Source: Streptomyces virginiae | GTDB taxonomy: Bacteria; Actinomycetota; Actinomycetes; Streptomycetales; Streptomycetaceae | Reading direction: 5' to 3' | DNA: 64,000 bases | Assembly (NCBI RefSeq): GCF_000720455.1 | Contig: NZ_JOAK01000003.1 | Span: 434,001 to 498,000 of the forward strand | Part shown: positions 1 through 8,170 of the stretch, piece by piece | Layout of the letters: each line of letters starts with the position of its first letter | How positions within the stretch are numbered: the first letter of the stretch is position 1 | The notes under the pieces: model-generated | Told to the model about the DNA's origin: nothing | The model's database searches: none | What the model saw: only the letters and a program-made list of their open reading frames with translations | Program-made: the position numbers and the translations under genes

Positions 1-243
1 CGTGCCGAGTCCGGCGCCGGAGCCCGCTGATGACCTGAAGGAACCCGGCGATATTAGGACAAAGGGAAAGCCTGAACCGGCGTGGCCGCGCCCGATCGGT
101 GCTTTCCGGGGGTGTCTTGGGGCCGTTCGGTCGGTCGGCATGAGGCGATTTATCGTTTCTGCGGTGAATCGTTTCGGCCGTCAAGGTGAGCCCGCGCACC
201 CGTCGGCCGGGCCCGCCCCCGGCGGACCGCTATCCATGTCGGT

Positions 244-894
244 GTGATCAAGTCGCTCCGTACCGGATTCACCGCAGCCGCCGTGACCGCAACGCTCGTC
301 ACGCTCAGCCCCTCCGCGGGGGCTTCCGCCTCGGCCCCCGTCGACCAGGTGACCGTCGACGTCGCCACGGTCAACGGATCGGGCTGCCGTCCCGGCAGTG
401 CCGCCGTCGCCGTCTCACCCGACAACTCGGCCTTCACCGTCACCTACAGCGAGTACCTGGCCCAGGCCGGCGGCGGCGTCCCCGCCGTCGAGGGCCGCAA
501 GAACTGTCTGCTGTCCCTCGTCGTGCACGTCCCGCAGGGCTACACCTACGCCATCGCGAAGGTCGACTATAGGGGCTTCGGCAGCCTCCAGCCGGGCGCG
601 ATCGGCACGCAGAAGGCCAGCTACTACTTCCAGGGCATGAGCCAGACCGCCTACCGGACCCACCGGTTCGACGGCGCCCTCGACGACAACTGGCAGGCCA
701 CCGACACCACCGGCATCGAGGCCCTGGCCTGGTCGCCCTGTGGCGAGCAGCGCAACTTCAACATCAACACCGAACTGCGTGCGGAGGTGGGCACCTCCGA
801 CCCGTCGAGGACCAGCTTCATGGCCCTCGACTCCACGGACGGAAGCATCAACAGCGTCTACCACTTCTCCTGGAAGCAGTGCCCCGCGCGCTGA
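244..894 (+). CDS. Secreted DUF4360 family protein
   Basis: A 216-residue exported protein that fits the DUF4360 family of small secreted proteins; its biochemical role is not known. Residues 1-29 look like a Sec signal peptide: a basic MIKSLR start, an Ala/Val-rich core, then a GASA-type cleavage region. The mature part contains four cysteines (GSGC, RKNC, SPCG, KQCP), which could form two disulfides, in a likely beta-rich fold. Translation starts at a GTG; the 243 bases before it hold no convincing gene. It is convergent with the LacI gene and shares a strong bidirectional terminator with it. Confidence 0.85.
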   Translation: MIKSLRTGFTAAAVTATLVTLSPSAGASASAPVDQVTVDVATVNGSGCRPGSAAVAVSPDNSAFTVTYSEYLAQAGGGVPAVEGRKNCLLSLVVHVPQGYTYAIAKVDYRGFGSLQPGAIGTQKASYYFQGMSQTAYRTHRFDGALDDNWQATDTTGIEALAWSPCGEQRNFNINTELRAEVGTSDPSRTSFMALDSTDGSINSVYHFSWKQCPAR

Positions 895-901
895 CCGGAC
901 G

Positions 902-940
902 TGACCCGGGGCCCGCGCCCGTCGCGCGGGCCCCGGGTCA
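902..940. terminator. Bidirectional hairpin terminator, 17-bp stem
   Basis: Positions 902-918 and 924-940 are perfect reverse complements separated by a 5-base loop. The hairpin lies just after the DUF4360 stop. Its right arm contains the stop codon of the convergent LacI gene (938-940), so one structure serves both transcripts. Confidence 0.85.
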
Positions 941-1981
941 GGCCGACGCGCGCCGCACCAGAGCCGTCTCGGTTATCACCGGGCCCGGCACGTTCCGGCC
1001 CTCGCGGCTGTCGCCCAGCCGCTCCATCAGCAGCCGCGCCATCATCCGCCCCATGCCCTCGATGTCCTGACGCACCGTCGTCAGCGGCGGGTCGGCGCTC
1101 TCCGCCACCGGTTCGGCGTCGTCGAAGCCCACCACCGCCACGTCACCGGGGACGGTCCGGCCGCGCTCGCGCAGCACGCGCAGTGCACCGGTCGCCATCA
1201 GGTCGTTGCCGGCGAACACCGCGTCGATCGAGGGGTCCCGGTCCAGCAGTTCGGCCATCGCGTGCGCCCCGCCCGCCGCGGTGAAGTCCCCCACGGCGAC
1301 CAGCTCGGGCCCGGCGGCGGGCAGCACGTCGTGGTAGCCGCTCAGCCGGTCGGCCGCCGAAGTCTGGTCGAGCGGGCCGCAGATGTGCGCGATCCGCCGC
1401 CGCCCCTGCCCCAGCAGGTGCCGTACGGCCTCCCGGGCGCCCTCGCGGTTGTCCGCGTCGACGTACGTCACCCGGTCCTGTTCCCCGGGCCCGGCGGTCC
1501 AGCCGGGACGGCCGCCGTACACCGTGGGCATGCCGAGGCGGCTGGCGATGGCGGGCAGCGGATCGTCGGTGTGCAGCGAGAACGCGAGCGCCCCGTCGAC
1601 GTGGCCGCCCGCCAGATAGCGCTCGATGCGGTCGTAGTCGCAGTGGTCCTCCACCAGCAGCAGCACCAGCTGGGTGTCGTGCGCGGTCAACTCCTTGCTG
1701 ATGCCGCGTATCTGACGGGAGAAGAAGGGGTCCGAGAAGATCCGGGCCTCGGGCTCGGGGATGATCACGGCGACGGCGCCGGTCCGCCGGGTGACCAGCG
1801 TGCGCGCCGCGTGGTTCGGGATGTAACCCAGCTCCTGGATCGCCGTCTGCACCCGGTCGGCCAGATGCGGGCGGACTCCGTCGCCGCCGTTGACCACGCG
1901 GGAGACCGTGGCCCTCGACACGCCCGCGAGCGCCGCGACGGCCTCCAGGGTGGGGCGGCTGCCGGAACGCGGTTCGGGCAC
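938..1981 (-). CDS. LacI/GalR family transcriptional regulator
   Basis: A 347-residue regulator of normal LacI length. The N-terminal helix-turn-helix covers about residues 11-32 (TLEAVAALAGVSRATVSRVV), followed by the hinge helix (NHAARTL) and a periplasmic-binding-protein-like sugar domain (residues about 65-347) with the usual DAVFAGNDLMA and VAVVGFDD motifs. The GTG start at 1981 gives the standard family N-terminus; longer readings upstream lack family character. No divergent sugar operon adjoins it, so its targets are not evident from position. The effector is probably a carbohydrate, by family knowledge only. Confidence 0.93.
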   Translation of the reverse strand: MPEPRSGSRPTLEAVAALAGVSRATVSRVVNGGDGVRPHLADRVQTAIQELGYIPNHAARTLVTRRTGAVAVIIPEPEARIFSDPFFSRQIRGISKELTAHDTQLVLLLVEDHCDYDRIERYLAGGHVDGALAFSLHTDDPLPAIASRLGMPTVYGGRPGWTAGPGEQDRVTYVDADNREGAREAVRHLLGQGRRRIAHICGPLDQTSAADRLSGYHDVLPAAGPELVAVGDFTAAGGAHAMAELLDRDPSIDAVFAGNDLMATGALRVLRERGRTVPGDVAVVGFDDAEPVAESADPPLTTVRQDIEGMGRMMARLLMERLGDSREGRNVPGPVITETALVRRASA

Positions 1982-2003
1982 GTGACTTCCTCCATGATCC
2001 ACA

Positions 2004-2021
2004 GGCGGGCCCGGCAAGATC
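2004..2021. repeat. 18-bp copy of a repeat also at 50222-50239
   Basis: The 18 bases here, upstream of the LacI gene, are identical to 50222-50239, which adjoin the MITE-like palindrome at 50255-50425. The following bases (a GAAAG motif) are also similar. It may be a fragment of a dispersed repeat. Confidence 0.4.
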
Positions 2022-2073
2022 GAAAGGGACGGCCCGGTCGAACAGAAGGGTAACGGGTGATCACCGTAAGGCG

Positions 2074-3084
2074 TCAGGAGGGCAGCGGTGTGTGGTCCGG
2101 CGGCACCCTCTCCCCGGCGCTCACCGGCGCGGGCGGGGCGCCGTCGCCGAAGGGCCGGCCGCCGAGCGCCTCCCGGCCGTGGGGCGCGAGCCAGCCCGAC
2201 AGGTCCGGGCCGGCCGGCACGATCCCGGTGGGATTGATGTCGTCGTGGACCAGGTAGTAGTGCCGCTTGATGTGGTCGAAGTCCACGGTGTCGCCGAAGC
2301 CGGGCGTCTGGAACAGGTCCCGCGCGTACGCCCACAGCACCGCGGACTCGGAGAGCTTGCGCCGGTTGCACTTGAAGTGGCCGTGGTAGACGGCGTCGAA
2401 GCGCACGAGGGTGGTGAACAGCCGGACGTCCGCCTCGGTGATGGTGTCGCCCACCAGGTAGCGGGACGTTTCGAGCCGCTCGGTGAGCCGGTCCAGGCGT
2501 GCGAACAGACGCCCGTACGCCGCCGCGTAGGCCTCCTGGGACCCGGCGAAACCGGCGCGGTAGACGCCGTTGTTCACCTCCTCGTAGACCACCTCGTTCA
2601 CGGCGTCGATCTCCGGCCGCAAAGCCCTTGGGTAGAGGTCGGGGGCTCCCTCACGGTGGTGCGCCGCCCACTCCAGCGACAGGTCGAGGGTGATCTGCGC
2701 GAAGTCGTTGGTGACCACCTGCCCGGTCGGCACGTCGACGATCGCCGGCACCGTGATGCCCCGGTCGTAGCCGGGGTCGCGGGCGAGGTAGGCCTCCTGG
2801 AGCCGTTCGATGCCGAGCACGGGGTCGCGGCCGCCCGGGTCCAGGTCGAAGGTCCAGCTGCGGTCGTCGTGCGTCGGACCCGCCACCGCCATCGGCAGCG
2901 CCTCCTCCAGCCCGAGGAGCCGCCGTACGATCACGGCCCGGCTCGCCCACGGGCACGCCCGGGCCACCACCAGCCGGTAGCGGCCGGGTTCCACGGGGAA
3001 CCCGTCGCGCCCGTCGGCGGTGATCCGGGTGGTGAGGTAGCGGCTGTCCCGCGCGTACTCCCTGCCGGGGCTCACGTACCTCAT
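2074..3084 (-). CDS. S-glutathionyl-hydroquinone reductase-like (Xi-class GST)
   Basis: A 336-residue member of the ECM4/YqjG (Xi class) glutathione transferase family. These enzymes remove a thiol adduct from hydroquinones. The catalytic Cys44 sits in the CPWA motif of ARACPWASR. The thioredoxin-like domain (about residues 30-150, with TVPAIVD and VVTNDF) is followed by an all-helical domain with YLVGDTITEADVRLF and RFDAVYHGHFKCN signatures. Most actinomycetes make mycothiol instead of glutathione, so the true thiol partner may differ (inference). It is 8 bases downstream of the PRC-barrel gene and probably co-transcribed with it. Confidence 0.9.
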   Translation of the reverse strand: MRYVSPGREYARDSRYLTTRITADGRDGFPVEPGRYRLVVARACPWASRAVIVRRLLGLEEALPMAVAGPTHDDRSWTFDLDPGGRDPVLGIERLQEAYLARDPGYDRGITVPAIVDVPTGQVVTNDFAQITLDLSLEWAAHHREGAPDLYPRALRPEIDAVNEVVYEEVNNGVYRAGFAGSQEAYAAAYGRLFARLDRLTERLETSRYLVGDTITEADVRLFTTLVRFDAVYHGHFKCNRRKLSESAVLWAYARDLFQTPGFGDTVDFDHIKRHYYLVHDDINPTGIVPAGPDLSGWLAPHGREALGGRPFGDGAPPAPVSAGERVPPDHTPLPS

Positions 3085-3092
3085 GCGCGCCC

Positions 3093-3446
3093 CTACATGT
3101 GCGACTGGCCGTAGTAGTGGCCGAACCGGTCCATGAAGTTCGGCTCGCCGGCGTACTTGGCCTCGTCGTAGTCGGGCGCGTTCTTGATCTGTTCCTTGGT
3201 CAGCCCGAGGTAGACCTTCTCCTCGGCCGGGTCGATGCGTTCGATGGTGCCCGCCGGCAGGAGGACGTGCTTGCCGAAGATCCAGACGCCCGTGTCGACG
3301 ACGATGTGGGAGGCCCGGAAGTCGGCGGAGTGCTTGTCGACCTTCCCGATGTGGCCGTCGGTGGCCTCGACCTTGTAGCCGACGAGATCGATGCCGCTGT
3401 GGTGGCCGGCGTCCTCGTGGTAGCCCCAGATGTCCTTCTCGGTCAC
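3093..3446 (-). CDS. PRC-barrel domain protein
   Basis: A 117-residue protein. Residues about 10-80 (GHHSGIDLVGYKVEATDG through LLPAGTIERIDP) form a PRC-barrel-like beta domain of the kind found in stress-related actinobacterial proteins. The C-terminal 35 residues are polar and aromatic (PNFMDRFGHYYGQSHM). It has no signal peptide or membrane segment. The GTG start at 3446 is preceded by a purine-rich AGAGAGG stretch. It appears to be the first gene of a two-gene unit with the hydroquinone reductase. The ligand is unknown. Confidence 0.87.
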   Translation of the reverse strand: MTEKDIWGYHEDAGHHSGIDLVGYKVEATDGHIGKVDKHSADFRASHIVVDTGVWIFGKHVLLPAGTIERIDPAEEKVYLGLTKEQIKNAPDYDEAKYAGEPNFMDRFGHYYGQSHM

Positions 3447-3712
3447 GGCTCTCGCCTCTCTGTACCCGTACGTGTGCCGGTGCCTGCGCCCGCCCCGGGA
3501 GCCGGGACGGGAGCGGCACTCAGGCACCTCCCCACAAAAGACCGGCTCACGCCAAGGATGCCGGAGCGGTCGCGCTCCCGCGCGGGCCCGGCCCGCCCCG
3601 GCCCGCGCATGCGGTGCGGAGGCACGGGTAGGCGCTCCCCAAGGCCCAGGAGGCCCGCCGGTTCGGCCGGCGGGACCCACCCCACCGTCCTCCGCCGAGA
3701 GGAGCCGACACG

Positions 3713-4819
3713 ATGACGCAGCAGGCACCGATGGAGAAGAGCGTCGAACGCAGGAGCGAACGGCGGGGTGAGGGCGTCCGTGTCGTGGTCGTCGGGGCCA
3801 CGGGCAACGTCGGGACCAGCGTCGTGCTCGCCCTCGCCGAGGACCCCTCCGTCGAGTCCGTGCTCGGCCTGGCCCGCAGGATGCCCCTGTGGAGGCCGCC
3901 GAAGACGCGCTGGCACGCCGTGGACGTGGAACCGGGCGGCGCCGATCTGGCCGCGCTCTTCACCGGGGCCGACGCCGTCATCCACCTCGCGTGGAAGTTC
4001 CGGCCCACCCACCACCCCGCCGAGACCTGGCGCACCAACGTCCTGGGCAGCATCCGCGTCTTCGACGCCGTGGCCGACGCCGGTGTGCCCGCCCTCGTGC
4101 ACGCGTCGTCGGTCGGTGCCTACTCACCGGGACCGAAGGACCGCACGGTCGACGAGTCCTGGCCCACCCACGGCTGGCCGCAGGCCGCCTACACCCGCGA
4201 GAAGGCCTACCTCGAACGGGTCCTCGACACCTACGAACGCGCCCACCCCGACGTCCGGGTCGTGCGGATGCGGCCGGGCTTCCTCTTCAAACGGCAGTCC
4301 GCCTCCGAGCAGCGCCGCATCTTCGCGGGCCGGCTGCTCCCGAGCCGGTTCCTGCGCCCCGAACTGCTCCCCGCCGTGCCCGACCTGGCCGGACTGCGCT
4401 TCCAGGCCCTGCACACCGACGACGCGGCCGCCGCCTACCGGGCCGCCGCCACGCTCCCCGTACGCGGGCCCTTCAACCTGGCGGCCGATCCGCCGCTGGA
4501 CGCGGAGGTGCTCTCCCGGGTCCTCGACGCGCGCAGCCTGCCCGTGCCGACGGCTCCCGTACGGGCCGCGCTCGCCGCGGCGTGGCGGCTGCACCTGGTC
4601 CCGGCATCACCGGACCTGTTCGACGCCGTCCTGCGGCTCCCGCTGATGGATTCCTCCCGGGCGCGCCGGGAGCTGTCCTGGGAGCCCCGCCACACCTCGG
4701 TCGAGGCCGTCGAGGAGTTCCTCGACGGCCTGCGTTCGGGCGCGGGCATGGACACCGCCCCGCTCGCCCCGGACCCGCAGCACACCCGCCGCTTCGCGCG
4801 GTCCCGGGGACGCAGCTGA
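3713..4819 (+). CDS. NAD-dependent epimerase/dehydratase (extended SDR)
   Basis: A 368-residue extended short-chain dehydrogenase/reductase. The nucleotide-binding VGATGNVGT motif is at residues 28-35, the SDR serine region (HASSVGAYS) near residue 132, and the Tyr-x3-Lys catalytic pair (YTREK) at Tyr160/Lys164. The C-terminal half holds the substrate domain typical of sugar epimerases. The substrate cannot be read from sequence. The ATG at 3713 follows GGAGCC. A polar 22-residue N-terminal extension precedes the Rossmann fold. It stands alone, with a GC-rich tandem repeat just downstream. Confidence 0.9.
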   Translation: MTQQAPMEKSVERRSERRGEGVRVVVVGATGNVGTSVVLALAEDPSVESVLGLARRMPLWRPPKTRWHAVDVEPGGADLAALFTGADAVIHLAWKFRPTHHPAETWRTNVLGSIRVFDAVADAGVPALVHASSVGAYSPGPKDRTVDESWPTHGWPQAAYTREKAYLERVLDTYERAHPDVRVVRMRPGFLFKRQSASEQRRIFAGRLLPSRFLRPELLPAVPDLAGLRFQALHTDDAAAAYRAAATLPVRGPFNLAADPPLDAEVLSRVLDARSLPVPTAPVRAALAAAWRLHLVPASPDLFDAVLRLPLMDSSRARRELSWEPRHTSVEAVEEFLDGLRSGAGMDTAPLAPDPQHTRRFARSRGRS

Positions 4820-4868
4820 GGCGTCGGCGTCGGCGCCACCGCCGAGGGCCTGGTCGAAAGGCCGCTCA

Positions 4869-4966
4869 GCCCGGGGCGGTCAGCCCGGGCCGGTCAGGCC
4901 GGGCCGGTCAGGCCGGGCCGGTCAGGCCGGGCCGGTCAGGCCGGGCCGGTCAGGCCGGGCCGGCCC
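4869..4966. repeat. 14-bp tandem repeat, about 6.7 copies
   Basis: Six consecutive 14-base units start at 4869, 4883, 4897, 4911, 4925 and 4939, with a partial seventh to about 4962. The four units from 4897 are identical (ggccgggccggtca); the first two differ by one or two bases. The array lies between convergent genes and runs into the last codons of the minus-strand gene ending at 4950. Confidence 0.9.
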
Positions 4967-5552
4967 TCGGCAGGCCGCGCAGGTGGCCGCGGCGCCACAC
5001 GGCCTGCGCCGCGTGGGGCGTCGCGGCCCGGCCGCGCGCCTCCCGGGCGAAGAGCTGCGACGCGCAGGCGCTGCGCATGGCCTCCAGGGCGCGGACCTGC
5101 TGCTCGGCCCGCCCGATGAGCTCCTCGATCATGGAGACGTCGATGCGCGGGTCCGTGCGCGCCAGGCTCCGCAGCGAACGCCAGCAGGCCGCCTTGCCCT
5201 CCACGCCCATGCGCATCGCTTCGAGCTCCAGGACGTCGCTGAGCGGGGACCGGGACAGGACCCGTCCGTTCAGTTTGAGCCGGCCCACCTTCTCGGCGAT
5301 CCGGCCGAGGGCGGCCCTGGTCCGCATGACGGGGACGTCGAGATCGGCCATCAGGGTGAGCAGGCTCTGCCGGTCCTGCGCCACCTGCTCGCCCAGCGAC
5401 CGCAGCGAGGTGCCGAGGACGCTGCCCTGATGGGCCGCCGCGGCCCGGCGGAGCAGCTCGACGCCTCCGTTCGCACCGGTCAGGTGGTCGTTGAGGTAGA
5501 TGGCCAGGAAGGTGGGGGCGCGGCCCGTGGGGGGCCGGTGGCTGCGGTTCAC
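4950..5552 (-). CDS. Conserved hypothetical protein, helical
   Basis: A 200-residue cytoplasmic protein that I cannot assign to a named family. It is predicted almost entirely helical, with recurrent LLRRA, LRSLGEQVAQDRQSLLTL and IEELIGRAEQQVRALEAM segments suggesting a four-helix or ferritin-like bundle. A basic C-terminal tail is partly encoded by the 14-bp tandem repeat. The GTG start at 5552 has an exact AGGAGG ribosome-binding site five bases upstream. The small acidic-basic gene at 5563-5808 lies 10 bases upstream, so the two are probably one transcript. Confidence 0.8.
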   Translation of the reverse strand: MNRSHRPPTGRAPTFLAIYLNDHLTGANGGVELLRRAAAAHQGSVLGTSLRSLGEQVAQDRQSLLTLMADLDVPVMRTRAALGRIAEKVGRLKLNGRVLSRSPLSDVLELEAMRMGVEGKAACWRSLRSLARTDPRIDVSMIEELIGRAEQQVRALEAMRSACASQLFAREARGRAATPHAAQAVWRRGHLRGLPRAGPA

Positions 5553-5562
5553 TCCGGCCTCC

Positions 5563-5808
5563 TCAGGGCGCTCGTCGGGGGGTCGCCGGCCGGTCGTCGT
5601 CCGGCCCCGTCCAACGGGTGTCCGGGCCGGGCCCGCCGGACTCCACCGGCCGGTCGAGGCGGCTCGCCTCGTCCGTGTCCGCGGCCCGGGTCCTTCCGTC
5701 GTCCTTGCGCGGCTTGCGGGCCGGTGGTCCGGCGTGCGGAGCCCGGCGCCGGGCTTCTTCGTCGTCGTGGTGCAGCGGTACTCCGCCTGCGCCGCCCTGG
5801 TCGTCCAT
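5563..5808 (-). CDS. Small hydrophilic hypothetical protein
   Basis: An 81-residue very polar protein rich in Asp, Arg and Pro, with no hydrophobic segment, probably disordered. The ATG at 5808 is preceded by AAAGGAA. It is closely followed by the helical protein gene ending at 4950. It is kept because of its good ribosome site and close operon spacing, but function cannot be inferred. Confidence 0.55.
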   Translation of the reverse strand: MDDQGGAGGVPLHHDDEEARRRAPHAGPPARKPRKDDGRTRAADTDEASRLDRPVESGGPGPDTRWTGPDDDRPATPRRAP

Positions 5809-5856
5809 GACAGTTCCTTTCGTCTCATCCCGCACGAATCACACGGTTCACACGGT

Positions 5857-7044
5857 TCACACGGCCGCGGTCGTCCTCGCCAGGCTGTCGACCACGTCGC
5901 TCAGCCTTCCGCGCCGGACGAGGGCGGCTCGCTGCCGGGCCGCCCCACCGCCCTCCGCGCGCAGCCGGTCGAGCATGGTGTCCACCAGGAGCAGGTCACC
6001 GGCCGCGGCGAGTCCCGGAGCGGCTCGCTCGCGCAGCCGGTCCAGCATGTCCCACACCGGCACACGGGCTCCGCCGACCGGATCGAGGCCTTCCCCGCAC
6101 AGCCCGTGCACGGCGGCGAGCCGGTGGGCCTCCCGCAGCCGGCCGCACTCCAGGAACGGCGGCGGCCTGCCCTCGTCGCCCTCGGGCAGCAGCACGCCGG
6201 CGAGCCCGCGGACGAGCGCCGCCAGCAGGACGACCGTGTCGAGTCGGGCGTTCACGTCGGCGACGCGGATCTCGAGCGTCGGCACGTGCTCGGACGGGCG
6301 GGCGTACCAGTAGATCATCCGCCGGTCCAGCAGGGCCCCGCACTGCACCAGGTCGTGGGCGATGCGCTCGTACGAGGCCTCGTCGAGGAAGGGAGCGGGC
6401 CCCACCGTGGGCCAGCGGGCGTGTTCGACCGCCCGCCAGCTGGCATGGCCGGTGTCCCTGCCACGGTCGAAGGGGGAGTTGGCACAGAGGGCCTGCAGGG
6501 TGGGCAGCCAGGGCCGGAGCCGGTTGGCCAGGTCCAGGGCCTGAGCCCGGGAGGACACGCCGACGTGGACATGGCATCCGCAGACCGGCTGGTCGTAGCC
6601 CCCGACGGCCGACGCGAAGCGGACCGCCATCCGCCCGTAGCGTTCGTCCGGGGTGATGGTCAGCGGATGCTCCGGGGGTATCACCGCGGTGCCGGTGCCG
6701 ACGAGCAGGCAGTCCTGTGCGTCCGCCGCCCGGACCAGCTCGGCCCGCAGCCACGCCAGCTCGGCGCGCAGCACGGCCGTGCTCGACGTGGGGTTCGTGC
6801 ACGACTCCACCTGGGCGGTGAAGAACTCCGGCTGGACCAGCGGTCCGAGTCTGCCCGAAGCCGCCTCGATGACCCGTGCGGCGCGGCCCACCGGGGCCCG
6901 GCTGCGGCGGTCGACGAGCAGGAACTCCTCCTCCACGCCCATGGTCGGCACGACGGCCGCGGCCGAGCGGCCGCTTCCCGGTCCGAGGGGCGCGAGCGTC
7001 CGGCTCCCGCGGTGGGGCGCAGATGTGGACACGGCCAGTGACAT
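5857..7044 (-). CDS. Carboxylate-amine ligase, YbdK family (GCS2-like)
   Basis: A 395-residue member of the glutamate-cysteine ligase 2 / YbdK family, which couple ATP hydrolysis to amide bond formation between an amino acid carboxylate and an amine. The hallmark GVEEEFLLVD is near residue 36, FFTAQVES near 75, and the CGCHVHVGV metal/ATP-site motif near 155. The ATG at 7044 has AAAGGA upstream; an open frame extends further but looks non-coding. YbdK proteins have weak glutamate-cysteine ligase activity in E. coli; the role in a mycothiol producer is open. Short direct repeats (acacggttc) lie just past the stop. Confidence 0.92.
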   Translation of the reverse strand: MSLAVSTSAPHRGSRTLAPLGPGSGRSAAAVVPTMGVEEEFLLVDRRSRAPVGRAARVIEAASGRLGPLVQPEFFTAQVESCTNPTSSTAVLRAELAWLRAELVRAADAQDCLLVGTGTAVIPPEHPLTITPDERYGRMAVRFASAVGGYDQPVCGCHVHVGVSSRAQALDLANRLRPWLPTLQALCANSPFDRGRDTGHASWRAVEHARWPTVGPAPFLDEASYERIAHDLVQCGALLDRRMIYWYARPSEHVPTLEIRVADVNARLDTVVLLAALVRGLAGVLLPEGDEGRPPPFLECGRLREAHRLAAVHGLCGEGLDPVGGARVPVWDMLDRLRERAAPGLAAAGDLLLVDTMLDRLRAEGGGAARQRAALVRRGRLSDVVDSLARTTAAV

Positions 7045-7186
7045 CGGGGGTCCTTTCGGTGAGGGTGGGCGCCGCCGACGACCGGTTGCGACCGGTCGGC
7101 CGAGGCGGTGTTGCCGTCCTTCCAGGCCCTCCTCCTGTGCTTCACTTACCCGCCGGACCACCCCTCACGCAGGGGTACGGCCCTGG

Positions 7187-8023
7187 CTAAAATTCCGGAA
7201 TGAAGGGGAGGTAGTCCGCGTCCGGACCGGACGGGAGGACCGCGTAGCTGCTCTCGGGCAGTTCGTTCCACACCCCCGGCAGGTCCCCCAGCGGCTCGGA
7301 GACCACGATGCGCGTGTCGTCGGACACCTCCCTGAGGTAGTCGATCTCCGGGTAGAGGTGCCGGACCGTGTCCGCCCGGCTGCTGTAGTAGAGGGATCGC
7401 GACTTCCCCACGCTGGAGTAGCGGAACGCCCACACGCGCTCGCCGTCGCTCACCGCCACCGTCATCTGCAGCGGTTCCGCCACGCCGTGCTCCTTGCCGA
7501 GCCGCTCCACCAGCCCCGCCATCCGCGCCACCGCGCCCGGGACGTCCTGGTCGAGCCCGTAGGTGACCGCGAGGTAGAACATCACCTCGGAGTCCGTGGA
7601 CCCCTCGATGCACGAGAAGAGGGCCGGGTCGACGGCCATGCACAGATCGCGCTGGAGCCGGGCGAAGTCCCCGATCGCCCCGTTGTGCATCCACAGCCAG
7701 CGACCGTGCCGGAACGGGTGGCAGTTCGTCTGCTGGATGGCCGAACCGGTCGAGGCCCGGACGTGCGCGAAGAACAGCGGGGAGCGGACGTGAGCGGCCA
7801 GCTCCTGGAGGTTGCGGTTGTTCCAGGCGGGGCCGATGTCACGGAAGACCGCGGGCGTGCCGTTGCCGTCGGCGCTGTACCAGCCGAGGCCGAAACCGTC
7901 GCCGTTGGTCGATTCCACGCCCAGCCGGGACTTGAGGCTCTGGTTGATCAGCGAGTGCTCGGGGCGGTAGAGCACGGTGTCGAGCAGGACGGGCGTACCC
8001 GAGTATGCGAGCCACCGACACAT
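7187..8023 (-). CDS. Class II glutamine amidotransferase (EgtC/GATase type)
   Basis: A 278-residue N-terminal nucleophile hydrolase. Cys2, exposed after loss of the initiator Met (MCRWLAYSG), is the expected nucleophile; ESTNGDGFGLGWY, HVRASTG and the WMHNGAIGDF oxyanion region are clear. Such enzymes hydrolyse glutamine or gamma-glutamyl amides; EgtC in ergothioneine synthesis is one relative, but no other ergothioneine genes lie here. The ATG at 8023 has AAGGGA upstream and is divergent from the phosphatase gene at 8171. Substrate uncertain. Confidence 0.92.
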   Translation of the reverse strand: MCRWLAYSGTPVLLDTVLYRPEHSLINQSLKSRLGVESTNGDGFGLGWYSADGNGTPAVFRDIGPAWNNRNLQELAAHVRSPLFFAHVRASTGSAIQQTNCHPFRHGRWLWMHNGAIGDFARLQRDLCMAVDPALFSCIEGSTDSEVMFYLAVTYGLDQDVPGAVARMAGLVERLGKEHGVAEPLQMTVAVSDGERVWAFRYSSVGKSRSLYYSSRADTVRHLYPEIDYLREVSDDTRIVVSEPLGDLPGVWNELPESSYAVLPSGPDADYLPFIPEF

Positions 8024-8170
8024 GCGCACCATCCCTTTCGCGGCTTGCTCCGAGGGTAACTCCGCGGGCCGTGCCCTTCCCGCGGGGCCCGCGGGCGCCT
8101 CATGCCCGTGGCCGGGCGCCTGATCCGGAAGACCCGGCCCATCCCGGCACCGTCGTGCCATCCTCAAGGT

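Noticed and set aside
2..247. An 81-codon open frame at the window start
   Set aside because: Low complexity, no ribosome site, and it ends inside the start of the DUF4360 gene; no support.
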